Positions 26,283 through 35,813 of a stretch of DNA of 64,000 nt are shown in pieces (position 1 is the first letter of the stretch; each line of letters begins with the position of its first letter). This DNA is from an uncultured Pelagimonas sp. GTDB lineage: Bacteria; Pseudomonadota; Alphaproteobacteria; Rhodobacterales; Rhodobacteraceae. The notes below the pieces were generated by a model. The model was not told where the DNA came from, searched no databases, and was given only the letters and a program-made list of their open reading frames with translations. The position numbers were made by a program, and so were the translations under genes. The stretch is from NCBI GenBank assembly GCA_947497905.1, contig CANMIH010000002.1, forward strand, positions 496,001 through 560,000, read 5' to 3'.

Positions 26283-27491
26283 TCACTTCATCAGATCGGG
26301 CAGATCCCCGGTCAATCCCGCCGCCTCGCGAATGAAATTGCGCCGCAGCGCTGGGGTTTTGCCAATCAGGGCCATGCCCAGGTCGCGCCCGGCCCGCAGC
26401 AGCGAGTTGTCGTTTGAGAACAAACGGTTGAACAGATCTGTCGCGGCCGCAAGTGATGCGGTGTCAAAGCGTCTCCAGCTTTGATAACGCTCTAACGTGA
26501 TAGGCGAGGCAATGTCTTCGCCGCGACGCACCGCGTGGCTGAGAACATGGGCCAAGGCGGCCACATCGCGCAGACCTGCGTTCAGACCCTGACCCGCAAT
26601 TGGGTGCATGCCGTGGGCTGCATCCCCGACCAGCGCCATACGATCCGAGATAAAGGAGTTTGCGAGGGTCAGGTTGAGCGGATAGGTAAATCGATCTCCT
26701 GCAACGGAAATCTCGCCCAGAAAATCGCCAAAGCGCGGGCGCAGAATCTCGAGATATTGCTCTTCTGGCAGGGCGTTCAACGCACGGGCCTGCGCATCGG
26801 TCTCACTCCAGACGATCGAGCTGCGGTTGCCAGTCAGAGGCAGGATCGCCAGAGGACCGGGCGGTAGAAACAGCTGATGCGCCACGCCACCATGGGGTTT
26901 GTCATGGGCGATGGCGCAGACGAGTGCGGTCTGACCATAGCTCCAGCCGGTGCGGCGGATCTTGGCGCGGGCGCAGGTGCCGCTCTGGCGCCCATCCGCG
27001 CCGATCAGCAAACGCCCACTTACGCTGCCGCCACTGGCAAGGCTGACCTCGACCCGGCGCGCATCCACATCCTGGGCAATCACCGTTTCCCCGGCCATAT
27101 GGGTGATGCGTGGCTCCGCATCGAGGGCGTCCATCAGGGCGCGGCGCAGAAACCGGTCTTCGAGCATATAGCCCATCGGACCTTCTTCAATTTCGGCGCT
27201 GTCAAAATGCAGCCCCAGAAAGACCTGAGCATCATTCACCCGCCCGTCCGAGACTTTGATCTCGTTCATGGGCTGGGCGTGTTCGGCCAAGCCATCCCAG
27301 AGCCCCAGCGCCGCCAGCATCCGTTTTGATGCCAGCGCCAGCGCATAGGAACGCCCGTCGAATTTGGTGTCTTTCCGCACGTCGCGCGCAAGCGCGTCGA
27401 TCACGGTGCTTGTCAGCCCGGCCTGTGCTGCGGCCAGGGCGAGGGCGGGCCCGTTGAGGCCGCCGCCAACTATAATCAGATCGCTGTCCAT
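26283..27491 (-). CDS. UbiH/UbiF/VisC/COQ6 family FAD-dependent hydroxylase
   Basis: A flavin monooxygenase of about 402 residues, probably hydroxylating the ubiquinone ring. It has the N-terminal dinucleotide fold LIIVGGGLNGPALALAAAQAG, the second FAD motif RLLIGADGRQSGTCA and the third, RMALVGDAAHGMHPIAGQGLNAG, with family-typical wording. The start is taken at MDSDLIIVGGG (27491). ATG 27527 and GTG 27536 are in frame upstream with equally weak ribosome sites. Divergent from the amidase gene. Which ring position it hydroxylates is unclear. Confidence 0.9.
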   Translation of the reverse strand: MDSDLIIVGGGLNGPALALAAAQAGLTSTVIDALARDVRKDTKFDGRSYALALASKRMLAALGLWDGLAEHAQPMNEIKVSDGRVNDAQVFLGLHFDSAEIEEGPMGYMLEDRFLRRALMDALDAEPRITHMAGETVIAQDVDARRVEVSLASGGSVSGRLLIGADGRQSGTCARAKIRRTGWSYGQTALVCAIAHDKPHGGVAHQLFLPPGPLAILPLTGNRSSIVWSETDAQARALNALPEEQYLEILRPRFGDFLGEISVAGDRFTYPLNLTLANSFISDRMALVGDAAHGMHPIAGQGLNAGLRDVAALAHVLSHAVRRGEDIASPITLERYQSWRRFDTASLAAATDLFNRLFSNDNSLLRAGRDLGMALIGKTPALRRNFIREAAGLTGDLPDLMK

Positions 27492-27574
27492 ATCCGGCAA
27501 TATGCCGTGCCGCGCGGGATTGTCCATGCGTTTCACTGCCGCTAGGCTTTGGCAAAAATATGTGGGAGAGAGGC

Positions 27575-28912
27575 ATGAATTTCAGCACGATGAGCGCGGC
27601 TGATCTGGGGCGTGGTATTGGCCGGGGAGACATCGATCCGGTGGCGCTGACCCAGTATTTTCTGGATGCTATCGCCGCCCATCCAATGGCCGATCGGATT
27701 TATGCGCGGGTGACGCCTGAGCGCGCGCTTTCCGAAGCGCGTGCTGCCGCAGATCGCGCAAAAAGCGGGCGGCGCCTGTCCCCGCTGGATGGTGTGCCGG
27801 TCAGTTGGAAAGATCTTTTTGATACCGCAGGTGTCGCCACCGAGGCGGGGTCTGCGCTTTTGAAGGACCGCGTGCCTGAGGCGGATAGCCCGGTTTTGCG
27901 TGTGGCCACGCAAATGGGTCTGGTCTGTCTCGGAAAGACCCATATGTCAGAACTGGCCTTTTCTGGCTTGGGGTTGAACCCGGTTACTGCGACATCGCCC
28001 TGTATCAATGATCCCGAGGCAGTGTCGGGTGGCTCGTCCTCCGGTGCGGCGGCCTCGGTGGCGTTTGGTCTTGCGGCGGCGGCAGTGGGATCGGACACCG
28101 GCGGATCGGTGCGTATTCCGTCGGCGTGGAATGACCTTGTCGGGCTGAAAACCACTTCGGGACGGATCAGCCTTGACGGTGTTGTTCCTTTGGCCAAGCG
28201 GTTTGATACGGTTGGCCCGCTGTGTCGCACGGTGGAAGACGCGGCGCTTATGTTGGCGGCGCTGGAAGGGCGCGCGGCCCCCGATCTGGCGGGCGCGTCT
28301 CTCAAAGGGTGCCGTTTTGCGGCGCTGCAGACCATTGTGATGGATGATCTGCGCGACGCGCCCCGGCAAGCGTATGAGCAGGCACTGGACCGTCTGCGCG
28401 CTGCGGGGGCCGAGATTGTGCCGCTTGAAGTGCCCGAGCTTCACGGTCCGATGAACGATGCGGGCGTGCTCTACACCACCGAGGCCTGGGCGCTTTGGGG
28501 TGACGAGATCGAAAAACAGCCCGATGTGATGTTTGGCCCGATCCGCGAACGTTTTGAAAGCGGCAAGGCCTATTCAGGCGCTGAGTACATTCGCGCCTGG
28601 GACCAGATGGAACAGGTGCGCGAGATCTGGGCTCGGGCCACCGCAGGCTTTGATGCAGTTCTCAGCGCGACCGCACCAAACCTGCCCCCAAATGCCGAAC
28701 GCCTGATGGAAGGCGGTGAGTATTATCTGACCGAAAACCTGCTTGCGCTGCGCAACACTCGTGTGGGCAATCTGATGGGGCTTTCGGCGGTGACCCTGCC
28801 AACCGGTGTTCCAAGCTGTGGTCTGCAGCTTATGGGCGCACCGATGGGTGAAGATGCGCTGTTGCGGATTGCCGCAGCGGCCGAGGCAGCGCTGGCGTCG
28901 CCCGCGGCCTGA
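27575..28912 (+). CDS. amidase (amidase-signature family)
   Basis: A 445-residue Ser-cisSer-Lys hydrolase. The Lys is in GVPVSWKDLFDTAG, the glycine/serine signature in GGSSSGAAASVAFGLA, and the nucleophile region in SDTGGSVRIPSAWN. The C-terminus is VTLPTGVPSCGLQLMGAPMGED. Most such genes are annotated as GatA-like or indole-acetamide-type amidases; no GatB/C partners are adjacent, so a role in tRNA amidation is unlikely. AGAGAGG precedes the ATG at 27575; ATG 27560 is the alternative. Confidence 0.9.
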   Translation: MNFSTMSAADLGRGIGRGDIDPVALTQYFLDAIAAHPMADRIYARVTPERALSEARAAADRAKSGRRLSPLDGVPVSWKDLFDTAGVATEAGSALLKDRVPEADSPVLRVATQMGLVCLGKTHMSELAFSGLGLNPVTATSPCINDPEAVSGGSSSGAAASVAFGLAAAAVGSDTGGSVRIPSAWNDLVGLKTTSGRISLDGVVPLAKRFDTVGPLCRTVEDAALMLAALEGRAAPDLAGASLKGCRFAALQTIVMDDLRDAPRQAYEQALDRLRAAGAEIVPLEVPELHGPMNDAGVLYTTEAWALWGDEIEKQPDVMFGPIRERFESGKAYSGAEYIRAWDQMEQVREIWARATAGFDAVLSATAPNLPPNAERLMEGGEYYLTENLLALRNTRVGNLMGLSAVTLPTGVPSCGLQLMGAPMGEDALLRIAAAAEAALASPAA

Positions 28913-28963
28913 ACCCTGCGCCGAATGTTGCAACCTGCGACATTCGCGCCACATACCGAACCC

Positions 28964-29000
28964 AAGAGGGCCGGATTCCTCGACAGAGTGGCCCTCTTTT
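28964..29000 (+). terminator. terminator after the amidase gene
   Basis: 9-bp stem AAGAGGGCC (28964-28972)/GGCCCTCTT (28990-28998), a 17-base loop and a TTTT run ending at 29000. Confidence 0.75.
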
Positions 29001-29053
29001 CCGTATCCTGCGCCCAAGCGGGGCGCGAATGATCCCGTAAAATGAGGCAAAAT

Positions 29054-30238
29054 ATGTTCCCCGAGCGGTTTTCGAACCTACCGGCCTATGCATTCCCGCG
29101 TCTGCGCGCCCTGTTGGACGTACACGAAGCCGGAGGGCCGGTTGTCCATATGACCATTGGCGAGCCGAAACATGCGTTTCCGGCTTGGGTCACTGATGTG
29201 ATCGCTGAAAACGCGGCTGAGTTTGGCCGGTACCCTGTCAACGAAGGCACGCCCGAGCTGCGGGGGGCGATCTCGGACTGGATCAAACGCCGCTATGACG
29301 TGGCCGTTGATCCCGAAACCGAAATTCTGGCGCTGAATGGAACGCGTGAAGGGCTCTATAACGCTGGCATGGCGCTCTGTCCCGAACGCAAAGACGGCAA
29401 ACAGCCAACGGTGCTGATGCCGAACCCGTTTTATCAGGTCTATATGATCTCGGCGATTTCGGTGGCCGCAGAGCCGGTTTTTGTCCCTGCCAATGAAAGC
29501 ACCGGACATCTGCCGGATTTCAGCGCGCTGTCCGAGGACGAGCTTGACCGAGCCGCGCTGTGTTACGTCTGTTCCCCAGCCAACCCTCAGGGCGTGATGG
29601 CGACCGAGGATTATTGGGAACAGTTGATCACGCTGGCCGAAAAACATGATTTCCGCATTCTGGCCGATGAATGTTATTCCGAGATCTACCGTGATGACGC
29701 CCCTGCGGGCGCATTGCAGGTGGCGCGGCGCATGGGGGCCGATCCTGAGCGCGTGTTGATTTTCCATTCGCTGTCGAAACGGTCGAACCTGCCCGGGCTG
29801 CGGTCTGGGTTTGTGGCGGGGGGACCTGAGTGCATCAAACGCATGAAGCAGCTGCGCAACTATGCGGGTGCGCCTTTGCCAATGCCGCTGCAACGCGCAG
29901 CGGAAAAGCTTTGGGCTGATGAGGCGCATGTGGAAGAAAACCGCGCGCTCTATCGCACCAAGTACGACATGGCGGATCGCATCCTTGGCAATATCCCCGG
30001 ATACATGTCACCGCGCGCGGGCATGTTCCTGTGGTTGCCCGTGGAAGACGGTGAGGCCGCCGCGCTGAAACTGTGGAAAGAAACCGGAGTGCGGGCATTG
30101 CCCGGCGCCTATCTGTCACGCGACACCGAGGCAGGCAATCCGGGCAAGGGCTATCTGCGGGTGGCTCTTGTGGCACCAGAAAAAGAAACCGAAGATGGGC
30201 TGATCCGCATCCGGGATTGCCTGTTTAAGGACGAATAA
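29054..30238 (+). CDS. class I/II aminotransferase, DapC-like
   Basis: A 394-residue fold-type I PLP aminotransferase. N-terminal ALNGTREGLYN and CSPANPQGVM segments, then LADECYSEIYRDDAP, are followed by the PLP lysine in IFHSLSKRSNLPGLRSGFVAGG. That SKRSNLPG wording is characteristic of succinyldiaminopimelate aminotransferase (DapC) and close relatives in the lysine/peptidoglycan precursor pathway. TGAGG seven bases before the ATG at 29054 decides the start over ATG 29042. It lies 21 bases upstream of ftsK and probably shares its transcript. Confidence 0.85.
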   Translation: MFPERFSNLPAYAFPRLRALLDVHEAGGPVVHMTIGEPKHAFPAWVTDVIAENAAEFGRYPVNEGTPELRGAISDWIKRRYDVAVDPETEILALNGTREGLYNAGMALCPERKDGKQPTVLMPNPFYQVYMISAISVAAEPVFVPANESTGHLPDFSALSEDELDRAALCYVCSPANPQGVMATEDYWEQLITLAEKHDFRILADECYSEIYRDDAPAGALQVARRMGADPERVLIFHSLSKRSNLPGLRSGFVAGGPECIKRMKQLRNYAGAPLPMPLQRAAEKLWADEAHVEENRALYRTKYDMADRILGNIPGYMSPRAGMFLWLPVEDGEAAALKLWKETGVRALPGAYLSRDTEAGNPGKGYLRVALVAPEKETEDGLIRIRDCLFKDE

Positions 30239-30259
30239 AAAGAAGAAACGAGGCAAGGC

Positions 30260-33200
30260 ATGGCATCATATCAGGCACGGGGCCGAGACCCCCTGTTCGA
30301 CAGCAACACGGCATTGGCCCTGGAGAAACGCAGCAAAGAGCTTGCGGGTCTCGGGCTGATCCTTGTTGGTCTTTTGCTGGGCCTTGCCTTTGGCACCTTC
30401 AATCATAGCGACCCGTCGTTCTTTGCCGCCACGGATGCGCCGGTGCAGAACTGGCTGGGTGGTCTGGGTGCTACCATCTCAGCCTTTGGGCTGGTTGTGC
30501 TGGGCCTGGGGGTCTGGGCTGTGGTGGCTGGGTTTGTGTTCTGGGGCATGCGCCTTGTTCTGCACCGCGCCGATATGGGGATCTTTCTAAGCCTGATCCT
30601 TGCTCCGGTCTGGGTCTTGCTGTGCTCGGCCTATGCCGCCGGATTGGACCAAACGCCAAGCTGGAGTGAAACCGCCGGTATGGGTGGTTTGATCGGTGAT
30701 GTGATCCTTGGCCTGATGGTCAAGCTGATGCCGTTTTCGCTGGGCGTTGGCTTGAAGCTGTCACAGCTTATCCTTGCGGTGGCGATTTTTGCGCTTGGCT
30801 GCTTTGTGCTTGGATTTAACAGGTCCGAGCTGCGCAGTGTGGGGCGGTTTATGCTGGTGGGTGTGGTCATGGTCTATGCCACATTGGTGTCTTTGGTGGG
30901 CCGTGGAGCTTCGGGCGCTGTTGGCGCCGCGCAACGGGCAAAGGCCGCAAAAGCCGAGCGCATTGCTGAGCGGACTGCGGCACAAGACGATGTCGTGGCC
31001 TATGGCGATGCGCCTGCGGTTCCTGCGCCGCCGCTTGTTCAGCGCGCGAGCTATGAGGCCGAGGCGCCGGATCTCGTGGATGATGAGGATTTCGAGGATG
31101 AGCCTGCGCCCGCGAAACAGGGGTTCCTGTCGCGCATGCCCTCGCTGATCCGACGCCCCGAACCGATGCCGGAACCTGAACTGGTTGATCACTTTGTGGA
31201 TCATGACGTGGACGCGCCTGAAGACGATCGTATTCGGGCCAAGATCGCCGATGCGGTGAAAACCCGTCGCCGTGTCAGCCCTGTTGCAGCGCGCCCGTTG
31301 GAGGATCCCAATAAACCGCTGACCAAAGGCCGTGGCCATGGTCCGGCGCCGCTGATATTCAAACCGAAATCGGATCTGCCGGCTGAGCCTCCGCTGACCT
31401 CGGGTCTCTCAGATCTGCCGCCTGCGCCAAGCCTGACTGCGTTTAAACCGACGCTTGCGGATTTGCCTCCAGCGCCCGATTTTGCGGCGGATGACAGCGG
31501 TGACGCCTATACAGAGCTGCGCGACTTCGACGATTATGGCGTGGATCACTTTGCCCCCATGTCTGAGCCTGACGCAGAACCCGTCCCGGAGTTTGAACCA
31601 GGACGGCGTTCTGATTTCGCCCCGGAATACGTCTCAGATTTTGATCCGACCCCGGAGCAGGATGCACCGCACGAGCTCGCGTCTTTGCCAGAGATTGACG
31701 ATCCGATCCCGCCGTTGGATGACGCGGATGACGAGGTGCAGAGCTTTGCGCCCGCTCCGGTTGCAGCACCTGTGGTGCCTATTCATCGCGGGGGTGTTGT
31801 TCCGGCTCCTGAGCCTAAGAAAGTGGTGCAGCAACCCCAGCGCAAACCGATTCTGCCGTCGCGCCGGGCCAAGGAAGAGGCCCAGCCTAAGCTGCAGTTT
31901 GACGAGGCGACGAACGAATTTGAGCTCCCTCCACTGGGGCTGTTGATGTCGCCAGATAGCATTGAGCGCCATGTCCTGTCTGATGAGGCACTGGAAGAAA
32001 ACGCGCGGATGCTGGAAACCGTGCTGGATGACTATGGTGTCAAAGGCGAGATTGTCAGTGTCCGCCCCGGACCCGTTGTCACCATGTACGAACTTGAGCC
32101 CGCGCCGGGTCTGAAAGCCAGCCGTGTGATTGGTCTGGCCGATGACATCGCGCGCAGCATGTCGGCCCTATCGGCGCGTGTGTCCACTGTGCCGGGGCGT
32201 AGTGTGATTGGCATCGAACTGCCCAATGAAAAGCGCGAAATGGTGTCGTTCCGCGAGATCATGTCGGGGCGTGACTATGGCGACGGCAATCACAAACTGC
32301 CGTTGGCACTGGGCAAAGACATTGGTGGGGACCCGGTTGTGGCCAACTTGGCCAAGATGCCTCACCTGCTGATCGCGGGGACCACCGGTTCGGGTAAATC
32401 GGTCGCGATCAACACCATGATCCTGTCGTTGCTTTATAAGCTGACGCCGGATGAATGCCGGTTGATCATGATCGACCCCAAGATGCTGGAACTGTCGGTC
32501 TATGACGGCATTCCGCATCTGCTCTCCCCCGTTGTGACCGATCCGAAAAAGGCGGTTGTGGCCCTGAAATGGGTCGTGGGCGAGATGGAGGATCGCTATC
32601 GCAAGATGTCCAAAATGGGTGTGCGCAACATCGACGGCTATAACAGTCGGGTGAAAGACGCGCTGGACAAGGGCGAGATGTTCTCGCGCACGGTGCAGAC
32701 CGGCTTTGACGATGAGACGGGCGAACCGGTGTTTGAGACCGAAGAGTTCGAACCCAAGAAGATGCCCTATATCGTTGTGATCGTCGACGAGATGGCCGAC
32801 CTGATGATGGTGGCGGGCAAAGAGATCGAAGCTTGCATTCAGCGGCTGGCGCAGATGGCCCGTGCTTCGGGTATCCACCTGATCATGGCAACCCAGCGTC
32901 CGTCGGTCGACGTGATCACAGGTACGATCAAGGCCAACTTCCCGACACGGATTTCCTTCCAGGTGACCTCGAAAATCGACAGCCGCACCATTCTGGGTGA
33001 AATGGGGGCGGAACAGCTCTTGGGCATGGGCGACATGCTCTATATGGCGGGTGGCGCGAAGATCACCCGCTGCCACGGCCCGTTTGTCTCGGACGAAGAG
33101 GTCGAAGAGATCGTCAACCACCTCAAGGCCTTTGGTCCACCTGAATATGTTTCGGGTGTTGTGGCAGGGCCGGATGACGACAAAGCGAGCAACATTGACG

Positions 33201-33430
33201 CCGTGCTTGGGCTGAACACCGGGGGCAACACCAATGGTGAGGATGCGCTTTACGATCAGGCTGTGGCGATTGTGATCAAAGATCGCAAATGCTCGACATC
33301 GTATATCCAGCGCAAACTGGGTATCGGCTACAACAAAGCCGCGCGTCTGGTGGAGCAGATGGAAGACGAACAGGTGGTCAGCAGTGCCAACCACGTCGGC
33401 AAACGCGAAATTCTGGTGCCAGAGCAATAG
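30260..33430 (+). CDS. ftsK: DNA translocase FtsK
   Basis: A 1056-residue divisome-associated, ATP-driven DNA pump that clears and aligns chromosome termini. It has four hydrophobic segments (about residues 30-215), then a long acidic, proline-rich linker (about 230-580). The motor domain follows, with Walker [18 protein letters not shown], Walker [15 protein letters not shown] and the [15 protein letters not shown] block. The C-terminal gamma winged helix ([24 protein letters not shown]), which reads orienting sequences, is present. An acidic, low-complexity linker is normal for alphaproteobacterial FtsK. Confidence 0.96.
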   Translation: MASYQARGRDPLFDSNTALALEKRSKELAGLGLILVGLLLGLAFGTFNHSDPSFFAATDAPVQNWLGGLGATISAFGLVVLGLGVWAVVAGFVFWGMRLVLHRADMGIFLSLILAPVWVLLCSAYAAGLDQTPSWSETAGMGGLIGDVILGLMVKLMPFSLGVGLKLSQLILAVAIFALGCFVLGFNRSELRSVGRFMLVGVVMVYATLVSLVGRGASGAVGAAQRAKAAKAERIAERTAAQDDVVAYGDAPAVPAPPLVQRASYEAEAPDLVDDEDFEDEPAPAKQGFLSRMPSLIRRPEPMPEPELVDHFVDHDVDAPEDDRIRAKIADAVKTRRRVSPVAARPLEDPNKPLTKGRGHGPAPLIFKPKSDLPAEPPLTSGLSDLPPAPSLTAFKPTLADLPPAPDFAADDSGDAYTELRDFDDYGVDHFAPMSEPDAEPVPEFEPGRRSDFAPEYVSDFDPTPEQDAPHELASLPEIDDPIPPLDDADDEVQSFAPAPVAAPVVPIHRGGVVPAPEPKKVVQQPQRKPILPSRRAKEEAQPKLQFDEATNEFELPPLGLLMSPDSIERHVLSDEALEENARMLETVLDDYGVKGEIVSVRPGPVVTMYELEPAPGLKASRVIGLADDIARSMSALSARVSTVPGRSVIGIELPNEKREMVSFREIMSGRDYGDGNHKLPLALGKDIGGDPVVANLAKMPHLLIAGTTGSGKSVAINTMILSLLYKLTPDECRLIMIDPKMLELSVYDGIPHLLSPVVTDPKKAVVALKWVVGEMEDRYRKMSKMGVRNIDGYNSRVKDALDKGEMFSRTVQTGFDDETGEPVFETEEFEPKKMPYIVVIVDEMADLMMVAGKEIEACIQRLAQMARASGIHLIMATQRPSVDVITGTIKANFPTRISFQVTSKIDSRTILGEMGAEQLLGMGDMLYMAGGAKITRCHGPFVSDEEVEEIVNHLKAFGPPEYVSGVVAGPDDDKASNIDAVLGLNTGGNTNGEDALYDQAVAIVIKDRKCSTSYIQRKLGIGYNKAARLVEQMEDEQVVSSANHVGKREILVPEQ

Positions 33431-33473
33431 GCGCCAGAGCCACACGTGGCGTTGTTTCTGTGAAGGCAAAAAG

Positions 33474-33499
33474 AAAGCGGGCCATTTGGCCCGCTTTTC
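33474..33499. terminator. bidirectional terminator after ftsK
   Basis: Perfect 10-bp stem AAAGCGGGCC (33474-33483)/GGCCCGCTTT (33488-33497) with an ATTT loop. T-rich sequence follows in both directions (TTCTTATTT on plus; CTTTTTGCC on minus). It sits between the convergent ftsK and the next gene. Confidence 0.88.
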
Positions 33500-33523
33500 T
33501 TATTTCTGCACCGTTTGTATCGG

Positions 33524-33868
33524 CTACGCGGTTTTGGGGCCGTTCAGCCCGAACAGACCCAATGACTCTGCGGCCCATTCCTGGACATCGCGCCACTGGG
33601 GGGAGAGTTTCAGGACATCTACCATCTGGATGTCATAGGCCGTGACGTCACAGGCCTGTCCCACACGGCGCCAGAAGATATCGAGCGCTTCCAACTGGTC
33701 TTCGGTCAGTGGAATGTCACGGGACAATGGCAGATATTCTTCGACCATCCGGATGATGCCCATCGCGCCATATTGGGCGATGGCTTCAAAGGAAGAAGCC
33801 AATGAAAACATGTCCAAGAGCCGCTGGCGGATCTGCATTTGGGTCAGATGTGTCGGTGTATATTGCAT
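33524..33868 (-). CDS. small conserved-looking helical protein, function unknown
   Basis: A 114-residue soluble, mildly acidic protein, mostly helical, without signal peptide or membrane segments (QMQIRQRLLDMFSLASSFEA, then LTEDQLEALDIFWRRVGQA, then WRDVQEWAAESLGLFGL). It is not recognised. Composition matches the core genome, and the ftsK terminator also serves it. The ATG at 33868 lacks a strong Shine-Dalgarno. Confidence 0.62.
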   Translation of the reverse strand: MQYTPTHLTQMQIRQRLLDMFSLASSFEAIAQYGAMGIIRMVEEYLPLSRDIPLTEDQLEALDIFWRRVGQACDVTAYDIQMVDVLKLSPQWRDVQEWAAESLGLFGLNGPKTA

Positions 33869-34202
33869 GCTGACTGAGTTAAGCGATTGTTAAATCCCGA
33901 GAAAGTGGAGCGGTTGAGATACATATTTTGTCCACATGCTGATCCCCAAGAATCTGGAAAAGCGCCGGATCGCGGGGCGGTGCAGGCAAGAATGGCGGGG
34001 TTTTGGAGGGCTGTGGACGAATCTGTTAAGGAATCCGGGACAGAAATTTCGAAGCGTGGAAACAATAAAACCGGGTGCTTAAGACCCGGTTTTGCCAAGA
34101 TGGATGCAGAGTGGAGCCAACCGGATTGTAAGCGCCGGACTTCGTCGAAACACAGTGCCCGAAGATTTCTGAGGGACAGCTTCTGTCAACAAAAGGGGGT
34201 GG
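33869..34202. other. 334-bp intergenic region, no convincing gene
   Basis: A 48-codon frame (33936-34082) ends inside a terminator-like hairpin and has no ribosome binding site. The strong hairpin at 34067-34093 has no obvious gene on the plus strand before it, which leaves open a small RNA. The patch marks the start of the accessory segment between ftsK and lolA. Confidence 0.4.
34067..34093. terminator. hairpin with U-tracts on both sides, no obvious parent gene
   Basis: Perfect 10-bp stem AAAACCGGGT (34067-34076)/ACCCGGTTTT (34084-34093) with a 7-base loop. On the minus strand it lies 110 bases after the AAA ATPase stop and could terminate that gene. On the plus strand it would end an unannotated RNA. 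Confidence 0.65.
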
Positions 34203-34988
34203 TTAGAATTGAGTGTTCTCGTCGTCTCGGATCGCTTCGGCGATAAAGGCCTCTGGATCTACTGTGAATGATTGATAGAGCTTGAAATGTTGCGTGTCTC
34301 GGTAGTCGACTTCGCGGATCCCATGCCGAGTGACCTCCAAAACTCTTGCGTGTGGCAGAGCCATTAAAATCGGCGAATGCGTCGCCATGATAACTTGCGA
34401 ATTGGCCGCTTCCTGGATGCGGTTCAAAATTCGCAGGAGGTCAAGCTGCCGCTTCGGAGAAAGGGCGCTCTCTGGCTCATCCATGAAATAGATGCCCTGT
34501 CGCGACATGCGCTCTTCAAAAAAGCGCACGAACCCTTCGCCGTGGCTCCAGGACAAAAAATCAGGTGGAACATCCCCACCTTCTCGCGCAGCGTCATCAA
34601 GGTAGCGCGCGACGGAAAAGAACGATTCCGCTTTAAAAAACCATCCGTTCGTGACTTTAGGCAGCCATCCAGCCCGTAGCGCATCGGCGAGTTCGGCCCC
34701 GCTTTTGTCGATGGCATTCGAATGATCAACTGGACGATACCCTTTGCCACCACCAGCCTCATCATAGCCACTCAGCGCAGCGATCGCTTCAATGAGAGTA
34801 GATTTCCCAGTTCCGTTTTCACCAACAATTATGGTTACGGGCGTCGTAAATCGAAGTTCAAAATCCTGATCTTTGAGCCATGGCAAGTCGAAGGGGTAAC
34901 CAGACTTTTCGGCCAACGTGTCTTCCAAAAGAACCAATCTTTGCAAGTATGGCGAAGGTAGGTTTGTTCCGCTTCTTCGACGAGACAT
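34203..34988 (-). CDS. AAA family ATPase (SMC/ABC-like predicted ATPase)
   Basis: A 261-residue soluble ABC-type ATPase with Walker A GENGTGKST (56-64), a signature-like SHGEG (148-152), Walker B GIYFMDEPESALS (165-177) and switch histidine in MATHSPIL (His204). No coiled-coil arm or nuclease (TOPRIM) domain is present. This compact type is often found in mobile or defence contexts, but many are orphans. MSRRRSG at 34988 is chosen over a TTG at 35024. No effector gene adjoins it; a 58-residue Cys-rich gene lies upstream on the same strand. Confidence 0.85.
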   Translation of the reverse strand: MSRRRSGTNLPSPYLQRLVLLEDTLAEKSGYPFDLPWLKDQDFELRFTTPVTIIVGENGTGKSTLIEAIAALSGYDEAGGGKGYRPVDHSNAIDKSGAELADALRAGWLPKVTNGWFFKAESFFSVARYLDDAAREGGDVPPDFLSWSHGEGFVRFFEERMSRQGIYFMDEPESALSPKRQLDLLRILNRIQEAANSQVIMATHSPILMALPHARVLEVTRHGIREVDYRDTQHFKLYQSFTVDPEAFIAEAIRDDENTQF

Positions 34989-35136
34989 TTTCTCAGGTTC
35001 CCAATTGGTTGCTCTCGGCAACATACATGCGTTCTTGTCGACGCGGCGACTTTCTGTGGTCGTGTCAGAGAGATTATGAAAACACTCTTGTTTTTTTAGA
35101 ACAGACCTTCATGCACTGCTCTGCAGAATGCAATTT

Positions 35137-35167
35137 GGGCTCAAAGCAGCCATTGTGCTTTGAGCCC
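35137..35167 (-). terminator. hairpin downstream of the 58-residue Cys protein gene
   Basis: Perfect 12-bp stem GGGCTCAAAGCA (35137-35148)/TGCTTTGAGCCC (35156-35167) with a 7-base loop, 82 bases past the minus-strand stop at 35249 and upstream of the AAA ATPase gene. Its only obvious client is the small Cys-rich gene. Confidence 0.65.
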
Positions 35168-35248
35168 TTAATGTTCTTACAAGCACCATAAATCGGGTAG
35201 GGGCTTGATTTGGAGACCGGTATTGCAGCCGTATTGGACGCGAATAGT

Positions 35249-35425
35249 TTATTCGGCAGCGAAGGTTTTGGCGAATTTTCCGCACCAGTCGTCCGATTTT
35301 ACCACAGGCCAAATGGCTTGGATTTCGCTCTCATGCTGGCTTGCCGGTGGGTTGGCGCGGCACAGGCCAGTTGTGTTGGCGGTGTTTTCGAAGAAGGCAC
35401 AGGAATTACAGGCGGTCGCGGACAT
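35249..35425 (-). CDS. 58-residue four-cysteine small protein
   Basis: A small soluble protein with cysteines at 6, 9, 22 and 48 in the pattern CNSCAFFE...GLCRANPPAS...WPVVKSDDWCGKF. The CxxC-x12-C-x25-C spacing with conserved-looking NPP, WP and DWCG segments suggests a zinc or iron-sulfur knuckle. A GGAG seven bases before the ATG (35425) and a strong downstream hairpin support a real gene. No function is known to me; similar short Cys motifs occur in phage-associated small proteins. It lies in the AT-richer segment between ftsK and lolA. Confidence 0.68.
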   Translation of the reverse strand: MSATACNSCAFFENTANTTGLCRANPPASQHESEIQAIWPVVKSDDWCGKFAKTFAAE

Positions 35426-35813
35426 CTATCTCTCCGGGATATTGGGAATGAGTTAGCTTGCTGGCGGTGTCGCTGGCTGGCTGCCTGAGATCTGTGTAGC
35501 CGTCTGTTTGACGGCGTGCAACAAAAAATCCAATAAAAACAAATACTTGATCGAAGTTGTCGGGAGTTGAAAGACGATGATTTTGCTCGGATTTCGATAG
35601 CAAAACACTCGGGAATAGCTAAGATTGTGAAATGCTTGAAGTTTTCAGAAATTGCGAAATTAGACAGTTTTGCTAGGGAATTGCGCGGAAATTCACCGGA
35701 AGGGGCTCTTGATCTGCGATGACCCGCCACTGATATGTGAAAAAGCCGGGCTGCTATCGCATAACATGCCCGCCCATGCGACAACATCTGCGAATCGAGC
35801 AGAAGGAAACCCG
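35426..35813. other. 388-bp AT-rich intergenic region upstream of lolA
   Basis: No coding frame here looks natural. A small hairpin GCCGTC/GACGGC lies at 35499-35515, followed by an A/T-rich stretch (35517-35660) that probably contains the promoter of the minus-strand Cys-rich gene. The lolA promoter is expected within 35650-35800; no consensus boxes could be assigned with confidence. Confidence 0.4.

Noticed and set aside
32168-33469. A 433-codon minus-strand frame
   Set aside because: Antisense to the ftsK motor domain; the His/Arg-rich composition is typical of the complement of GC-rich coding DNA.
33928-33936. TTGTCCACA, one mismatch from a DnaA box, with a second weaker copy near 34011
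   Set aside because: Only two imperfect copies, no AT-rich unwinding region or replication genes adjacent; not evidence for an origin.
33936-34082. A 48-codon frame (MLIPKNLEKRRIAGRC...)
   Set aside because: No Shine-Dalgarno and the stop falls inside a terminator-like hairpin; probably chance.
35299-35787. A 162-codon minus-strand frame overlapping the Cys-rich gene
   Set aside because: Basic, proline/serine-rich translation without ribosome site; the overlapping 58-codon frame reads far more like protein.
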